DNA from: RHKX01 sp041393495
GTDB lineage: Bacteria; Actinomycetota; Thermoleophilia; Solirubrobacterales; 70-9
Assembly (NCBI GenBank): GCA_041393495.1
Contig: JAWKKA010000005.1
Coordinates: 62,001 to 126,000 of the forward strand
DNA length: 64,000 bases
Reading direction: 5' to 3'
Of the stretch, positions 33,301-42,486 are shown piece by piece. The notes under the pieces were generated by a model that did not search any database, had not been told where the DNA came from, and saw only the letters and a program-made list of their open reading frames with translations. The first letter of the stretch is position 1; each line of letters starts with the position of its first letter. The position numbers and the translations under genes are program-made.

Positions 33301-34263
33301 TCACCCCGATGCGGCGACCGCGGCGTCGACCGGGAACGCCGGCTGCATCGTCCCGTCGAGCCGCCGCGCCGGGCGGGCGGTGACGAGGCAGTTGTAGACG
33401 GCCTCGCGAGCGGCGTCGTAGGCGGCCGCGAAGCAATCGTTGATCGTCTCGTCGCCGACGCCCGGGCCGCCGGCGATGCCGCCACCGGTCGTGAACGCGA
33501 TGCCGATCTCGCCCGAGCCCTCGGAGCCGTAGGAGCCGGTCCGGACGAGGCCGAGGAGCGGCCGCAGCGCCAGCCGCTGAAGCTCGGCCGTCGAGAGCGG
33601 CAGATCGGTCGCGCAGACGGCGATGCAGGATCCGTGCGGCGTCGGCCGCTCCGGCTCGTCGCCGGCGGCGGCCGTCCCCTCGAGCAGGTCGAGATAGGAG
33701 CGCCGTCCGAAGTTGCAGAGCAGCAGGACACCGACCGTGCCGGCGCCGACGCGCCGCGATGCGGTGCCGATCCCGCCCGGGAACTCGTAGCACTGCATCC
33801 CGGTGCCGGCGCCGACCGACCCCTCGGCAACGTCGGCGCCGAGCGCGTCGAGCGCGGCCTCGACGTCGGCGGCGACGACGGTGCGCGAGTCGGCGAGGTC
33901 GCCGTCGTCGCACTCGCCGACGACGGGCAGCACGATGTTGTCCGGACCGCGCCCGGACGCGAGGATCGCCGCCTGCAGGACGGTGCCGATCGCGTGCGAG
34001 CCACACAGGTAGACGGGCGTCTCGATCCGCCCGCGCTCGTCGATCTCGAGCTTCGCGGTGAGCTCGCCGACGCCGTTGACCGTCGCGGTGGCGGCCGCGG
34101 TCGGCAGCTCCGGCGGCGCGACGACGGTGACGCCGGTGCGCTCGCCGCTCGCCGCCCGGGCGTGGCCGACCCGGACCCCGGGGACGTCGGTGATCGCGTT
34201 GCGCGCGCCGGTGGGAAGCGGGCCGACCGGGCCGGCGAGATCGCGCCAACGGCCGTCGCTCAA
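33301..34263 (-). CDS. P1-family peptidase (DmpA / beta-aminopeptidase type)
   Basis: 320 residues from TTG 34263, overlapping the oppF stop (TTGA); a longer ATG frame is Arg-rich and unlikely. N-terminal-nucleophile hydrolases of this family self-cleave and act as L-aminopeptidase/D-amidase (DmpA) or as beta-peptidyl aminopeptidase (BapA). Seen: NAITDVPGVRVGHA opening, NGVGELTAK, PVYLCGSHAIGTV, GSVGAGTGMQCYEFPGGIGTASR, CATDLPLS, and the nucleophile block RTGSYGSEGSGEIGIAFTT, where Ser of GSGE is expected to become the new N-terminus. Cytosolic. Last gene of the kdd-opp convoy, so it should hydrolyse the imported peptide. Confidence 0.87.
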   Translation of the reverse strand: MSDGRWRDLAGPVGPLPTGARNAITDVPGVRVGHARAASGERTGVTVVAPPELPTAAATATVNGVGELTAKLEIDERGRIETPVYLCGSHAIGTVLQAAILASGRGPDNIVLPVVGECDDGDLADSRTVVAADVEAALDALGADVAEGSVGAGTGMQCYEFPGGIGTASRRVGAGTVGVLLLCNFGRRSYLDLLEGTAAAGDEPERPTPHGSCIAVCATDLPLSTAELQRLALRPLLGLVRTGSYGSEGSGEIGIAFTTGGGIAGGPGVGDETINDCFAAAYDAAREAVYNCLVTARPARRLDGTMQPAFPVDAAVAASG

Positions 34264-35273
34264 GCGGCCGTCTCCGCGCCGGCGGCGGCGACCGCGGCGG
34301 GGTCGTGGAGCAGGCACGCGGCCCGTTGGCCGGGAGCGCCCGCGTCGAGCAGCTCCGGGTCGATCCGGTCGCAGGGCTCGAAGCGCCGCGGGCAGCGGGG
34401 ATGAAAGCGGCAGCCCGGCGGTACCGCGGTCGGGTCGGGCAACTCGCCGGCAAGCAGCTCGCGGCGGCCGCCGCCGCCCGGCACCGCGACCGGGATCGCG
34501 GTCACCAGCGCCTGCGTATACGGGTGCTGGGGCCGCTCGATCACGTCCTCCGCGCGGCCCTCCTCGACGATCCGCCCGAGATACATGACGACGATCCGGT
34601 CGCAGAGCGACCAGGCGAGGCTGAGGTCGTGGGTGATGAAGATGAGCGCGAGGCCGCGCTGCTTCTGCAGGCCGACGAGCACGTTGAGGATCTGCGCCTG
34701 GACCGACGCGTCGAGCATCGAGACCGGCTCGTCGCAGATCAGCCCCTCGGGCTCGAGCACGAGCGCCGCCGCGATCGCGACCCGCTGGCGCTGGCCACCG
34801 GAGAGCTGGTGCGGGTAGCGGTCGAGGTAGCGGTCCGGGTCGAGGCCGACGTCGTTCATGGCCCGGCGCACGCGCTCGTCGTGCTTCTCCTTCGCGACGC
34901 CCTGGACCCGCAGCGGCTCGGTGACGATCGTCGCGACGCGCTGGCGCGGGTTGAGGCTCTGGTAGGGGTCCTGGAAGATCATCTGAACGCGCTTGCGTAG
35001 CTTCTGCTGCTCGTCCTTGCTCGAAACGAGGCCACCGCTGAGGCTGAGCTGGCCTTCCGCGGTCGGCTGCAGCCCGAGCATCGCCCGGGCCAGCGTCGAC
35101 TTCCCGCAGCCCGACTCGCCGACGACCCCGAGGATCTCCCCGGGCCGCCAGTCGAGGGAGACCCCGTCGAGCGCACGGGCCGTCTTCCGGCGCGCCGCGA
35201 AGTGGACCTCGACCTCGCTGACGCTCATCAGCGTCTCCCCCATGCCGACCTCGCCGGCCTGGATCTCGCTCAT
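34260..35273 (-). CDS. Oligopeptide ABC transporter ATPase, OppF type
   Basis: 337 residues from ATG 35273, ATGA overlap with oppD. Walker A GESGCGKST, Q-loop MIFQDPYQSLNPRQRV, signature LSGGQRQRVAIAAAL, Walker B LICDEPVSMLD, and the peptide-transporter C-terminal zone PPGCRFHPRCPRRFEPC with Cys that in Opp/Dpp ATPases hold an iron-sulfur or structural site. It pairs with OppD at the membrane and hydrolyses ATP to drive import. Confidence 0.92.
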   Translation of the reverse strand: MSEIQAGEVGMGETLMSVSEVEVHFAARRKTARALDGVSLDWRPGEILGVVGESGCGKSTLARAMLGLQPTAEGQLSLSGGLVSSKDEQQKLRKRVQMIFQDPYQSLNPRQRVATIVTEPLRVQGVAKEKHDERVRRAMNDVGLDPDRYLDRYPHQLSGGQRQRVAIAAALVLEPEGLICDEPVSMLDASVQAQILNVLVGLQKQRGLALIFITHDLSLAWSLCDRIVVMYLGRIVEEGRAEDVIERPQHPYTQALVTAIPVAVPGGGGRRELLAGELPDPTAVPPGCRFHPRCPRRFEPCDRIDPELLDAGAPGQRAACLLHDPAAVAAAGAETAA

Positions 35274-36286
35274 TTCGTCGCCTCCTCTGTGGCTACCACC
35301 GGCTCGACCTCGGGCCATCTCTCCCACGGCGCGTAGTGGCAGGCCGACCGGTGCGCCGGCCGCACCTCGCGCAGCGCCGGGTCCTCGACGTCGCAGCGCT
35401 CGCGGCGGTAGGGGCAGCGCGGGTGGAAGCGGCAGCCGGGCGGCGGCTCGCCCGGGTCGGGCGGCGCACCGGGGATCGGCGTCGCGATCCCGCGCCGCCC
35501 GCCGATCACCGGCAGCGAGTCGAGCAGGCGCTTGGTGTACGGGTGCTGGGGGTCGGTGAAGACGGCGTCGACGGTGCCGATCTCGACGATCCGCCCCGCG
35601 TACATGACCGCGATCCGGTCGCAGGTCTCGGCGAGGACGCCCATGTCGTGCGAGATCAGGATCAGGGCGAGCCCGAGCTCCTCGCGGAGCCGCTCGAGCA
35701 GTTGCAGGACCTGCGCTTGAATGACGACGTCGAGGGCCGTCGTCGGCTCGTCGGCGATCACCAGCGACGGCCGGCAGGCGAGGGCGAGGGCGATCATCAC
35801 GCGCTGGCGCTGCCCGCCGGAGAGCTCATGCGGGTAGCGACCCGCGACCCCGGCGGTAAGCCCGACCGTCTCGAGCAGCTCGGTGATCCGCGCCTTGACC
35901 TCGGCCGTGACGGGCGAGCGCTCGTGCAGGCGGATCGCCTCGTCGATCTGCTTGCCGATCTTCTGGACCGGATCGAGCGAGTTCATCGCCCCCTGGAAGA
36001 CGAGTGAGATGTGGCGCCAGCGCACGAGCCGCATTCCGGTCTCGGTCCGGCGGCCGATGTTGACCGGCTTGCTGACGCCGGGCGGGTACAGCGTGATCAC
36101 GCCGCTCTGCTCGAGCGACGGCGGCAGCAGCCGCATCAGCGCCAGCGCGCTCGTCGTCTTGCCGCAGCCGGACTCGCCGGCGAGCGCCAGCGCCTCGCCC
36201 GGCGCCAGCGTCAGGTCGACGCCGTCGACGATCGGCTTGCCGTCGTGGGTGACGCGCAGGCCCTCGACCTCGAGCAACGGGCTCAT
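35270..36286 (-). CDS. Oligopeptide ABC transporter ATPase, OppD type
   Basis: 338 residues from ATG 36286, ATGA overlap with the OppC gene. Walker A GESGCGKTT, Q-loop LVFQGAMNSLDPVQKIG, signature LSGGQRQRVMIALAL, Walker B LVIADEPTTALD, H-loop LILISHDMG, and C-terminal PPGCRFHPRCPYRRERC. VFQGAMNSLDPV is the common OppD/DppD form. It forms the ATPase heterodimer with OppF. Confidence 0.92.
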   Translation of the reverse strand: MSPLLEVEGLRVTHDGKPIVDGVDLTLAPGEALALAGESGCGKTTSALALMRLLPPSLEQSGVITLYPPGVSKPVNIGRRTETGMRLVRWRHISLVFQGAMNSLDPVQKIGKQIDEAIRLHERSPVTAEVKARITELLETVGLTAGVAGRYPHELSGGQRQRVMIALALACRPSLVIADEPTTALDVVIQAQVLQLLERLREELGLALILISHDMGVLAETCDRIAVMYAGRIVEIGTVDAVFTDPQHPYTKRLLDSLPVIGGRRGIATPIPGAPPDPGEPPPGCRFHPRCPYRRERCDVEDPALREVRPAHRSACHYAPWERWPEVEPVVATEEATK

Positions 36287-37158
36287 TCGGCCTCCCGCAG
36301 GCGCGGGTTGATGTACTCCTCGAACAGGAAGCCGAGCAGCGAGACCGCGAGGACGAGGACCGTGATGCAGAGGCCGGGAGGCACCACGTACCACCAGGCG
36401 CCGGCGCTCGGGGCCCCGGAGCTGAATGCGTTCTCGAGCATCGTCCCCCACGAGATCTGCGTCGGATCGCCGAGGCCGAGGAACGCCAGCGCCGCCTCCG
36501 AGAGGATCGCGACGGCGACGATCAGCACCGTGTTGGCGAAGATCAGCGGCAGCGTGTTGGGGAGGATGTGGGTGCGGATGATGTAGGTGTCGCCGGCCCC
36601 GAGCGCGCGGGCGCGCTCGACGAAGGCGCGCTCGCGCAGCGTCAGGACCTGGGCGCGGACGATCCGCCCCGTGCCCGCCCACGAGGTCAGCCCGATCACC
36701 GCGATCAGGACCGTCAGCGAGGGGCTGAGGACGCGGGCGAGGACGATCATCAACGGCAGCGTCGGGATCACCAGGAACCAGTTCTCGAGGGCATCGAGGA
36801 TGCGATCGGTCCAGCCGCCGAAGTAGCCGCCGGTGAGGCCGACGACCGAGCCGAGGACGGCCGAGATCAGCGCCGCCGCGAAGCCGACGACGACCGACAC
36901 GCGGGTGCCGACGAGGAGCTGGGAGAAGACGTCGGAGCCGTTCTCGGTCGTGCCGAGGATGTGGCTCCAGCTCGGCGACGCGAGCACGTCGGTGCTGGAG
37001 GCGTTCGGGTCGTAGGGCGCGAGCAGCCCGCCGAAGATCGCGACGAAGATCGTCAGCGCCAGCACGCCGATCCCGAAGCGGCCCCGCCAGGTGCCGAGCA
37101 GCAGCCGCTTGACGCCGCTGCTGCCGCTGCTGCCGATCGCGACCGTGCCGGCGCTCAT
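36283..37158 (-). CDS. Peptide ABC transporter permease, OppC type
   Basis: 291 residues from ATG 37158, overlapping the oppB stop (ATGA). Six helices with the N-terminal OppC extension (RFGIGVLALTIFVAIFGGLLAPYDP), LGTTENGSDVFSQLLVGTRVS, and the EAA loop ERARALGAGDTYIIRTHILPN that contacts the ATPases. The C-terminus ends LFEEYINPRLRE. Inner-membrane half of the translocation pore. Confidence 0.93.
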   Translation of the reverse strand: MSAGTVAIGSSGSSGVKRLLLGTWRGRFGIGVLALTIFVAIFGGLLAPYDPNASSTDVLASPSWSHILGTTENGSDVFSQLLVGTRVSVVVGFAAALISAVLGSVVGLTGGYFGGWTDRILDALENWFLVIPTLPLMIVLARVLSPSLTVLIAVIGLTSWAGTGRIVRAQVLTLRERAFVERARALGAGDTYIIRTHILPNTLPLIFANTVLIVAVAILSEAALAFLGLGDPTQISWGTMLENAFSSGAPSAGAWWYVVPPGLCITVLVLAVSLLGFLFEEYINPRLREAE

Positions 37159-38123
37159 CGTGACTGCACCCGCGGGTCGAGGTAGAAGTAGAGGACGTCG
37201 GCGAGCAGGTTGGCGAAGATCACGCCGAAGCTGAAGACGAGGAACGTGCCCTGCAGCATCGGGAAGTCCTTGTCGTTGATCGCGTTGAAGCTGAGCTCGC
37301 CGAGCCCGGGCCACGAGAAGACGGTCTCGATCGTGATCGCGCCGCCGGCGACGGCCCCGAACTGGATCGCCGAGAGCGTGACGAGCGGCAGCAACGCGTT
37401 CGGGACCGCGTGGCGGTTGATCACGCGCTCGCGCGACAGCCCGGTGGCGCGCTTGACGGTGATGAAGTCCTCGGTGAGGACGTCGACCATCGACGAGCGC
37501 ATGATCAGGAAGTACTGACCGAGCAGCATCAACGTCATCGCGGTCGCCGGCAGGATCAGATGATCGACGACGTCGAGCGCCTCGTCGAACCAGCTCGCGA
37601 ACTCGACGCCGGGCGTCATCTGCTGGCCGGCCGGGAAGATCGGCCAGGCCACGGCGAACAGGAGGATCAGGATGATCCCGATCCAGTACTCGGGTGCGGC
37701 GTAGGTGAAGAGGCTGAAGCCGAGCAGGCCGTCGTCGGTCTTCGTGCCCCGCTTCGTCGCGGCTTTCACCCCCATCCACGCCCCGATCAGCGTCGCGAGC
37801 AGCGTCCCGGTCCCGACCAGCAGCAGCGTCCACGGCAGGGCGGCGACGATCTCGTCCCAGACCGGCTCGCGCGTGTTCTGGCTGATCCCGAGGTCGAGCG
37901 TGGCGGTGTCGCCGACGTAGTCGACGAACTGACCGAGCAGCGGCTTGTCGAGGCCGTAGTCGGAGCGCAGCTTCTCGATCTCCTGGTCGGTCGCGCCCGG
38001 CAGGCGGGCGAGCTGCGAGGTCGGGTCGCCGATCGCCCGGAACAGGAAGAAGTTGAAGATCAGCACGAAGACCAGGGTCAGAACCGCAGCGCCGACCTTG
38101 CCCGCCAGCCAGCGTCCGCTCAT
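37155..38123 (-). CDS. Peptide ABC transporter permease, OppB type
   Basis: 322 residues. N-terminal TM followed by the family's periplasmic segment with LRSDYGLDKPLLGQFVDYV and LDLGISQNTREPV. The EAA loop is VKRATGLSRERVINRHAVPNALLPLVT, and the end is LADVLYFYLDPRVQ. It pairs with OppC. It follows oppA across 87 bases that hold a strong stem-loop, the only sizeable gap in this convoy. Confidence 0.93.
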   Translation of the reverse strand: MSGRWLAGKVGAAVLTLVFVLIFNFFLFRAIGDPTSQLARLPGATDQEIEKLRSDYGLDKPLLGQFVDYVGDTATLDLGISQNTREPVWDEIVAALPWTLLLVGTGTLLATLIGAWMGVKAATKRGTKTDDGLLGFSLFTYAAPEYWIGIILILLFAVAWPIFPAGQQMTPGVEFASWFDEALDVVDHLILPATAMTLMLLGQYFLIMRSSMVDVLTEDFITVKRATGLSRERVINRHAVPNALLPLVTLSAIQFGAVAGGAITIETVFSWPGLGELSFNAINDKDFPMLQGTFLVFSFGVIFANLLADVLYFYLDPRVQSR

Positions 38124-38168
38124 CGCAGCGAACCCCGGCTCATGACCGCCCGTCCGGCAGCGCCCAGC

Positions 38169-38212
38169 GAGCCGCGGGAAGCGGACGCGCAGCGGTGCAT
38201 TCCCGCGGGCTC
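38169..38212 (-). promoter_or_regulatory. Intercistronic stem-loop after oppA
   Basis: A perfect 9-bp stem (CCGCGGGAA at 38172-38180 with TTCCCGCGG at 38200-38208) and a 19-base loop, directly beyond the oppA stop. Such hairpins commonly protect the binding-protein message and lower expression of the downstream permease genes. No T tract, so read-through is expected. Confidence 0.6.
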
Positions 38213-40052
38213 ATTCCGGCAGCTCCAGCGGCTCGGCGCGGCCGCGATGCCGCATCCGCGTGACGATGACGCCGCCGATGAAGCCGACGATGAGGCCGAT
38301 CAGGCCGGCGAGTCCGGCGTTGCCGGAGCCCGTCGACGACGACGAGCTGCCGGCGACCGGATTCAGGGCCAGGACGCCTTCATAGGAGACCTGGTCGCAG
38401 AACAGGTCGCCGGTCTCCTCCGGGCAGATCGGCGCGATCGTGTCGATCTTGTCGGTCCGGTAGGCCTGCAGCTGCGGGTCCTCGGTCAGGACCAGGTAGG
38501 GCAGGTCGCGCTGCGTGAGCGCGACCATCTTCGCGATCACCGCCTTGCGCTCCTCGGTGTCGAAGATCCCGGTCTGCTCGCGGTAGAGCCGGTCGTAGGC
38601 GGCATTCGCGTAGAACGAGTCAGAGGAGCCGCCGATCTCGCCGGTCGTGAGGATGCTGAGCAGGAAGCTCGGGTCGTAGGGATCGCCGCCCCAGCCCCAG
38701 ATGAACGTGTCGAAGGCCGGCGCCGGCTTGCCGTTCTCGGTCCGGACGGTGAGGTCGTAGAGCTTGTCGGTGCTGACCACCTGGACGTTGAACTCGACGC
38801 CGATCTCACGCGTCATCTCGGCGATCAGCTTCGCCATCTGGACCGTGGCCGGCGACTCGGAGCGCACGTAGAGGTCGAACGAGAGCGTCTCGCCGTCCCG
38901 CTCGCGGACGCCGTCGTCGTTCAGCTCCCAGCCGGCGTCGTCGAGCATCTGGTTGGCGAGGTCGGGGTCGTACGGATAGGTCTGCTCGGGCGTCTCGTAG
39001 AACGCCTTGTAGTAGGAGGGCAGGATCCCGTTCGCGACGAACGAGGTGCCGCGGGTCGCGATTTCGTTCAGCTTCTCGCGATCGACGGAGTAGGCGATCG
39101 CCTGCCGCACGGTCCGGTCCTGGACGGCCGGGTTGAACTCGGCGTCGGGGCAGAGCCGCTCCGGGCAGAGGTTGAAGGCGAGCTGGGTGTATGCCGGGGT
39201 GGCGCTGCGTCGCGTCGAGACGTTCTCCTGCTCGCCGAGTCGGGCGAAGCTCGACGCTTCGACCTCGCGGACGAGGTCGATCTCGCCGAGGTCGAGGGCG
39301 CGCTCGACCGCGTCCTGGCTTCCGTAGCGGATGAGCTGGACCTCGTCATAGTCGCCGGGCTCGCCGCGCCAGTTCGGGTTGCGCTCCAACGTGATGATCT
39401 TGCGACGCTCGTACTGGGTGACCATGTACGGGCCGCTGCCGACCATCGGCAGCTTCGGCTGATACTGGCCCTTCAGCTCCTTCAGCGGCACCTTGCCCCA
39501 GACGTGCTCGGGCAGCACGTAGACGAACAGGCCGCCGATGATCCGCGCGTCCGGGCGCTTGGTGTGGATCACGACCGTCTCCGGGTCGGGGGTCTCGATC
39601 CGGGTGATGTTCGATGTGTAGCCGGCGAACAGCACGCCGTGGCCGCCGAGCTCGTCGAGCGACCACTTCACGTCCTTGGAGGTGATCGGCTTGCCGTCCG
39701 ACCACTTCATCCCGGGCGCCAGCTTCAGCGTCACCGTCTTGCGGTCGTCAGAGATCTCCCAGCTCTCGGCGATGCCCGGGGCGGGCCCGAGCGTCTTCGG
39801 GCTGAAGTTGATCGGCAGGTCCCAGTTCAGCGCCCAGACCGTGTAGTCCTCCTCGTTCTGGCCGGTGAACGGGTTCAGGGTGTCGGGATCCTGCGCCCAG
39901 CCGATCCGCAGGACGTTCCCGTCGCCGCTGGGCGCCGCCGTCGTCGCGTCCGGCGCGGCCGTGGTCCCGTCCTGCGCCGCCGCCCCCGTCGCGAGGAGCG
40001 CCACCGCGAACGCGACCAGCGCCATGACGACCGTCACTGCTCCCTTGATCAA
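38211..40052 (-). CDS. Peptide ABC transporter substrate-binding protein with C-terminal membrane anchor
   Basis: 613 residues, TTG start overlapping the upstream stop (TTGA) and preceded by GAGGAGGAG. SBP family 5 (OppA/DppA): LRIGWAQDPDTLNPF, YTVWALNWDLPINF, LKLAPGMKWSDGKPITSKDVKWSL, TVRQAIAYSVDREKL. It has a signal peptide (1-26) but no lipobox Cys. Instead a Ser/Gly linker near 570 leads to one C-terminal helix (AGLAGLIGLIVGFIGGVIV) and a basic RMRHRGR stop-transfer. It is therefore tethered to the outer face of the membrane by its C-terminus. The ligand is unknown; family 5 binds peptides and cationic solutes. Confidence 0.9.
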   Translation of the reverse strand: MIKGAVTVVMALVAFAVALLATGAAAQDGTTAAPDATTAAPSGDGNVLRIGWAQDPDTLNPFTGQNEEDYTVWALNWDLPINFSPKTLGPAPGIAESWEISDDRKTVTLKLAPGMKWSDGKPITSKDVKWSLDELGGHGVLFAGYTSNITRIETPDPETVVIHTKRPDARIIGGLFVYVLPEHVWGKVPLKELKGQYQPKLPMVGSGPYMVTQYERRKIITLERNPNWRGEPGDYDEVQLIRYGSQDAVERALDLGEIDLVREVEASSFARLGEQENVSTRRSATPAYTQLAFNLCPERLCPDAEFNPAVQDRTVRQAIAYSVDREKLNEIATRGTSFVANGILPSYYKAFYETPEQTYPYDPDLANQMLDDAGWELNDDGVRERDGETLSFDLYVRSESPATVQMAKLIAEMTREIGVEFNVQVVSTDKLYDLTVRTENGKPAPAFDTFIWGWGGDPYDPSFLLSILTTGEIGGSSDSFYANAAYDRLYREQTGIFDTEERKAVIAKMVALTQRDLPYLVLTEDPQLQAYRTDKIDTIAPICPEETGDLFCDQVSYEGVLALNPVAGSSSSSTGSGNAGLAGLIGLIVGFIGGVIVTRMRHRGRAEPLELPE

Positions 40053-41014
40053 TTCTCCTCCTCCACAGCCGCTTCGATTATCTCGAGGCTCTTCGCGGCG
40101 CCGTCGATCCTAGCCGTGATGCCGAGCGGCATCGTCGCCAGGTGCTTGCCGTGACCGAACGGGACGTTAGCTATGGCCGGGACTCCGAGCGGGGCGATCA
40201 GCTCGTCGAGGATCTCCTCGATCGAGAGCATCGACTCGGGGCTGTCCGGCACGGTCTGGTAGCCGAGGTTGACGTTGGTCCCGAAGGCGAAGCCGGCGAT
40301 CCCGTCGAGCTTGCCGGCGAGCCGCAGGTGGTTCAGCGCCGTATCGATCAGGTACGCCTCGGTGTTGAGGTCCTCGACGATCAGGATGCGCCCCTCGGTC
40401 TCGACCTCGTAGGGGGTGCCGAGGCTCGAGCAGAGCAGCGTCAGACAGCCACCGGCCAGCGGCGCCTCGGCGACGCCCTCGCCGACCGTCAGCACGTAGG
40501 GGTCCTCGGGGTCCTCGAATACCTTGCCGAGCGGCTCCGGCCGCAGCGCCCGGTGAAACCAGTCCTCGGTCTCGGCGGTCAGCTCGTAGTCGCCCTTGGC
40601 GCGGGTGAAGCGGAGAAAGCTCGGCCCGTAGAAGCTGACCCAGTCGCCGTGCCGTTGGACGAACAGGTGCAGCGCGGTGAGGTCGCTGAACCCGCAGACG
40701 ATCCGCGGCTCGCCGAGCGCGTCCCAGTCGATCAGCGGGTAGAGGCGAGCTGTCCCGTAGCCGCCCTCGAGCGCGTGGACCATGTCGATGCCGGGCTCGC
40801 TCAGCGCCCACTGCAGATCGGCGGCGCGCTCGGCGTCGCTGCCGGCGAGGTAGCCGTGGACCTTGCGGTGGTTGGGGCCGAAGACGACCTCGTGACCGCG
40901 CGACTCGAAGTAGCGGGTCGCCTGCTCGATCCCGGAGCGGGCCTGCGGCGGGCTCGCCGGGGCGACGACGGCGATCGTGGCGTTCGCGGGCAGCGCCGGC
41001 GGCTTGATCGCCAT
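40049..41014 (-). CDS. S66-family serine peptidase (LD-carboxypeptidase / MccF-like)
   Basis: 321 residues, cytosolic. Family S66 cleaves D-amino acids from the tetrapeptide of recycled peptidoglycan (LdcA) or detoxifies peptidyl-nucleotide antibiotics (MccF). Catalytic residues match: Ser110 in VCGFSDLTAL, Glu214 in LIVEDLNTEAY and His288 in PFGHGKH. ALEGGYGTARLY fits the GG.G..R..LP.L oxyanion region. It lies one base after tetR and overlaps oppA, so it likely acts on the imported substrate. MccF versus LdcA cannot be decided from motifs alone. Confidence 0.88.
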   Translation of the reverse strand: MAIKPPALPANATIAVVAPASPPQARSGIEQATRYFESRGHEVVFGPNHRKVHGYLAGSDAERAADLQWALSEPGIDMVHALEGGYGTARLYPLIDWDALGEPRIVCGFSDLTALHLFVQRHGDWVSFYGPSFLRFTRAKGDYELTAETEDWFHRALRPEPLGKVFEDPEDPYVLTVGEGVAEAPLAGGCLTLLCSSLGTPYEVETEGRILIVEDLNTEAYLIDTALNHLRLAGKLDGIAGFAFGTNVNLGYQTVPDSPESMLSIEEILDELIAPLGVPAIANVPFGHGKHLATMPLGITARIDGAAKSLEIIEAAVEEEN

Positions 41015-41015
41015 C

Positions 41016-41663
41016 TCAGCCTCTCCCCGCCGCCGTCGCGATCAGCCCCGGCGCGGCGGCGAGCGAGCCGAGCACGAGCTCGACGTGCAACGCCGCCACC
41101 TCGTCGAGGCTGAGCGGGCCGGCCGGATCGAACCACAGCGCCACGCCGGTGCACTGCAGGAGGATCGCGTAGGTGGCGACGTCGACGTCGCTGGCCCGCA
41201 GCGAGCCGTCCGCGATCCCCTCCCTGATCATGCCGCCGAACATCGCCTGGTAGTCGTCGCGCTTGGCGATCAGCGCCCGCCGCGGGCCCTCGCCGAGGGC
41301 ACGGATCTCGCTGTCGGTGACGAACGCCTCGCTGGTGTGCTCACCGTGGTAGAAGACGTGCTCACGGACCGCGGCGGCGAGCTTCAACGCCGGGCGGTCC
41401 TGCTCGTCCATCGCCGCGACGACGCGCTCGGTGAGCTCGGCCATGAAGTCGTCCTGGAGCCGGATCAGGATCGCCTCCTTGCCCGGGTACCAGTGGTAGA
41501 TCGCTGCCGGCTGGACCTTCGCGGCGGCCGCCAGCGCCCGCATCGAGGTCGCGTGGTAGCCGCGCCGGGCGAACAGCTCGACCGCGGCGGCGTCGATCGC
41601 GGCCCGCGTTTCGGGGCCACGCCGCAGCGCCGCCGGACGCCTCCGTTCCGGCGCCTCAACCAA
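41016..41663 (-). CDS. TetR-family transcriptional regulator of the kdd-opp convoy
   Basis: 215 residues, TTG start overlapping the kce stop by eight bases. N-terminal helix-turn-helix: AAVELFARRGYHATSMRALAAAAKVQPAAIYHWYPGKEAIL is a textbook TetR domain. The C-terminal ligand domain is Leu/Ala-rich with several His, and contains REHVFYHGEHTSEAF. It is encoded inside the operon and is the obvious candidate to bind the AACGATCGTT palindrome upstream of kdd, giving autoregulated induction by a pathway intermediate. Confidence 0.88.
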   Translation of the reverse strand: MVEAPERRRPAALRRGPETRAAIDAAAVELFARRGYHATSMRALAAAAKVQPAAIYHWYPGKEAILIRLQDDFMAELTERVVAAMDEQDRPALKLAAAVREHVFYHGEHTSEAFVTDSEIRALGEGPRRALIAKRDDYQAMFGGMIREGIADGSLRASDVDVATYAILLQCTGVALWFDPAGPLSLDEVAALHVELVLGSLAAAPGLIATAAGRG

Positions 41664-42486
41664 GCCCGAGCAACTCCCGCGTCTGCGCCTGGTCGGCGAC
41701 CTCGCGGCCGAGCGTCCCCGCCAGGCCGACCGCCATCTCGACCAGGGCCGCGTTCGAGGGGGCGTGGACGCCGCGGCTGATGTAGGCGACGTCCTCGAGG
41801 CCGGTCCGGATCCCGGGCGCGCCCTTGAGCAGGGCGAGCGCGAGCATCCGCTGGTGGTGGCGACCGATGCAGGTGACGGTCCAGAAGGTCTCCGGCGGCA
41901 GCGGCCGGAGCATCGCGTCGAGCGCCTCCGGCGAGGCGTCGATCCCGCCGGGGACGCCGAAGACGAGGTTGATCGTCATCGGCGCCTCGATGATGCCCTG
42001 CTCGAGCCAGCGAACGGCGCTGACGACGTGGCCGACGTCGAAGACCTCGACCTCGAGGGCGATCCCGGCGTTGCGGGCCCGCTCGACGATGCCGCGGCCG
42101 GCCGGCGGCGGGGTGATGAAGGTCTCGTCGCCGAAGTTCATCGAACCGGACTCGACGCCGGAGATGTCGGGATTCGCCTCGAGCCCGGTCGTCCGCTCCG
42201 CGATCGTCATCTCGTTCGAGCCGCCCGTCGAGACCATCGTCAGGACGTCGCTGGCGGCGCGGATCCTGTCGATCACGTCCACGAACAGCTCCGGCCGGCC
42301 ACTCGGCGTGCCGTCGTCCTCGCGAACGTGGAGGTGGACGATCGTCGCGCCGGCCCGCGCCGCGCCGATCGCGGAGTCGGCGACTTCAACGGTCGTGTAG
42401 GGGATGTTCGGGTTGTTCTCGCGGAAGACGTCGGCGCCGGTGATCGCGCAGGTGAGGACGACGGGGTTCTCGTTCCATGCGCTCAT
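41656..42486 (-). CDS. kce: Beta-keto acid cleavage enzyme (BKACE/DUF849), probable 3-keto-5-aminohexanoate cleavage enzyme
   Basis: 276 residues from ATG 42486, overlapping the thioesterase stop (ATGA). TIM-barrel zinc enzyme that splits a beta-keto acid with acetyl-CoA into acetoacetate and a new CoA ester. Zinc ligands His51 and His53 lie in IVHLHVRED and the expected Glu231 in RTGLEDV; the Kce reference has 46/48/230. GVESGSMNFGD and LVFGVPGGI are family blocks. BKACE members accept varied beta-keto acids, but the neighbouring Kdd makes 3-keto-5-aminohexanoate the best guess. Confidence 0.83.
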   Translation of the reverse strand: MSAWNENPVVLTCAITGADVFRENNPNIPYTTVEVADSAIGAARAGATIVHLHVREDDGTPSGRPELFVDVIDRIRAASDVLTMVSTGGSNEMTIAERTTGLEANPDISGVESGSMNFGDETFITPPPAGRGIVERARNAGIALEVEVFDVGHVVSAVRWLEQGIIEAPMTINLVFGVPGGIDASPEALDAMLRPLPPETFWTVTCIGRHHQRMLALALLKGAPGIRTGLEDVAYISRGVHAPSNAALVEMAVGLAGTLGREVADQAQTRELLGLG

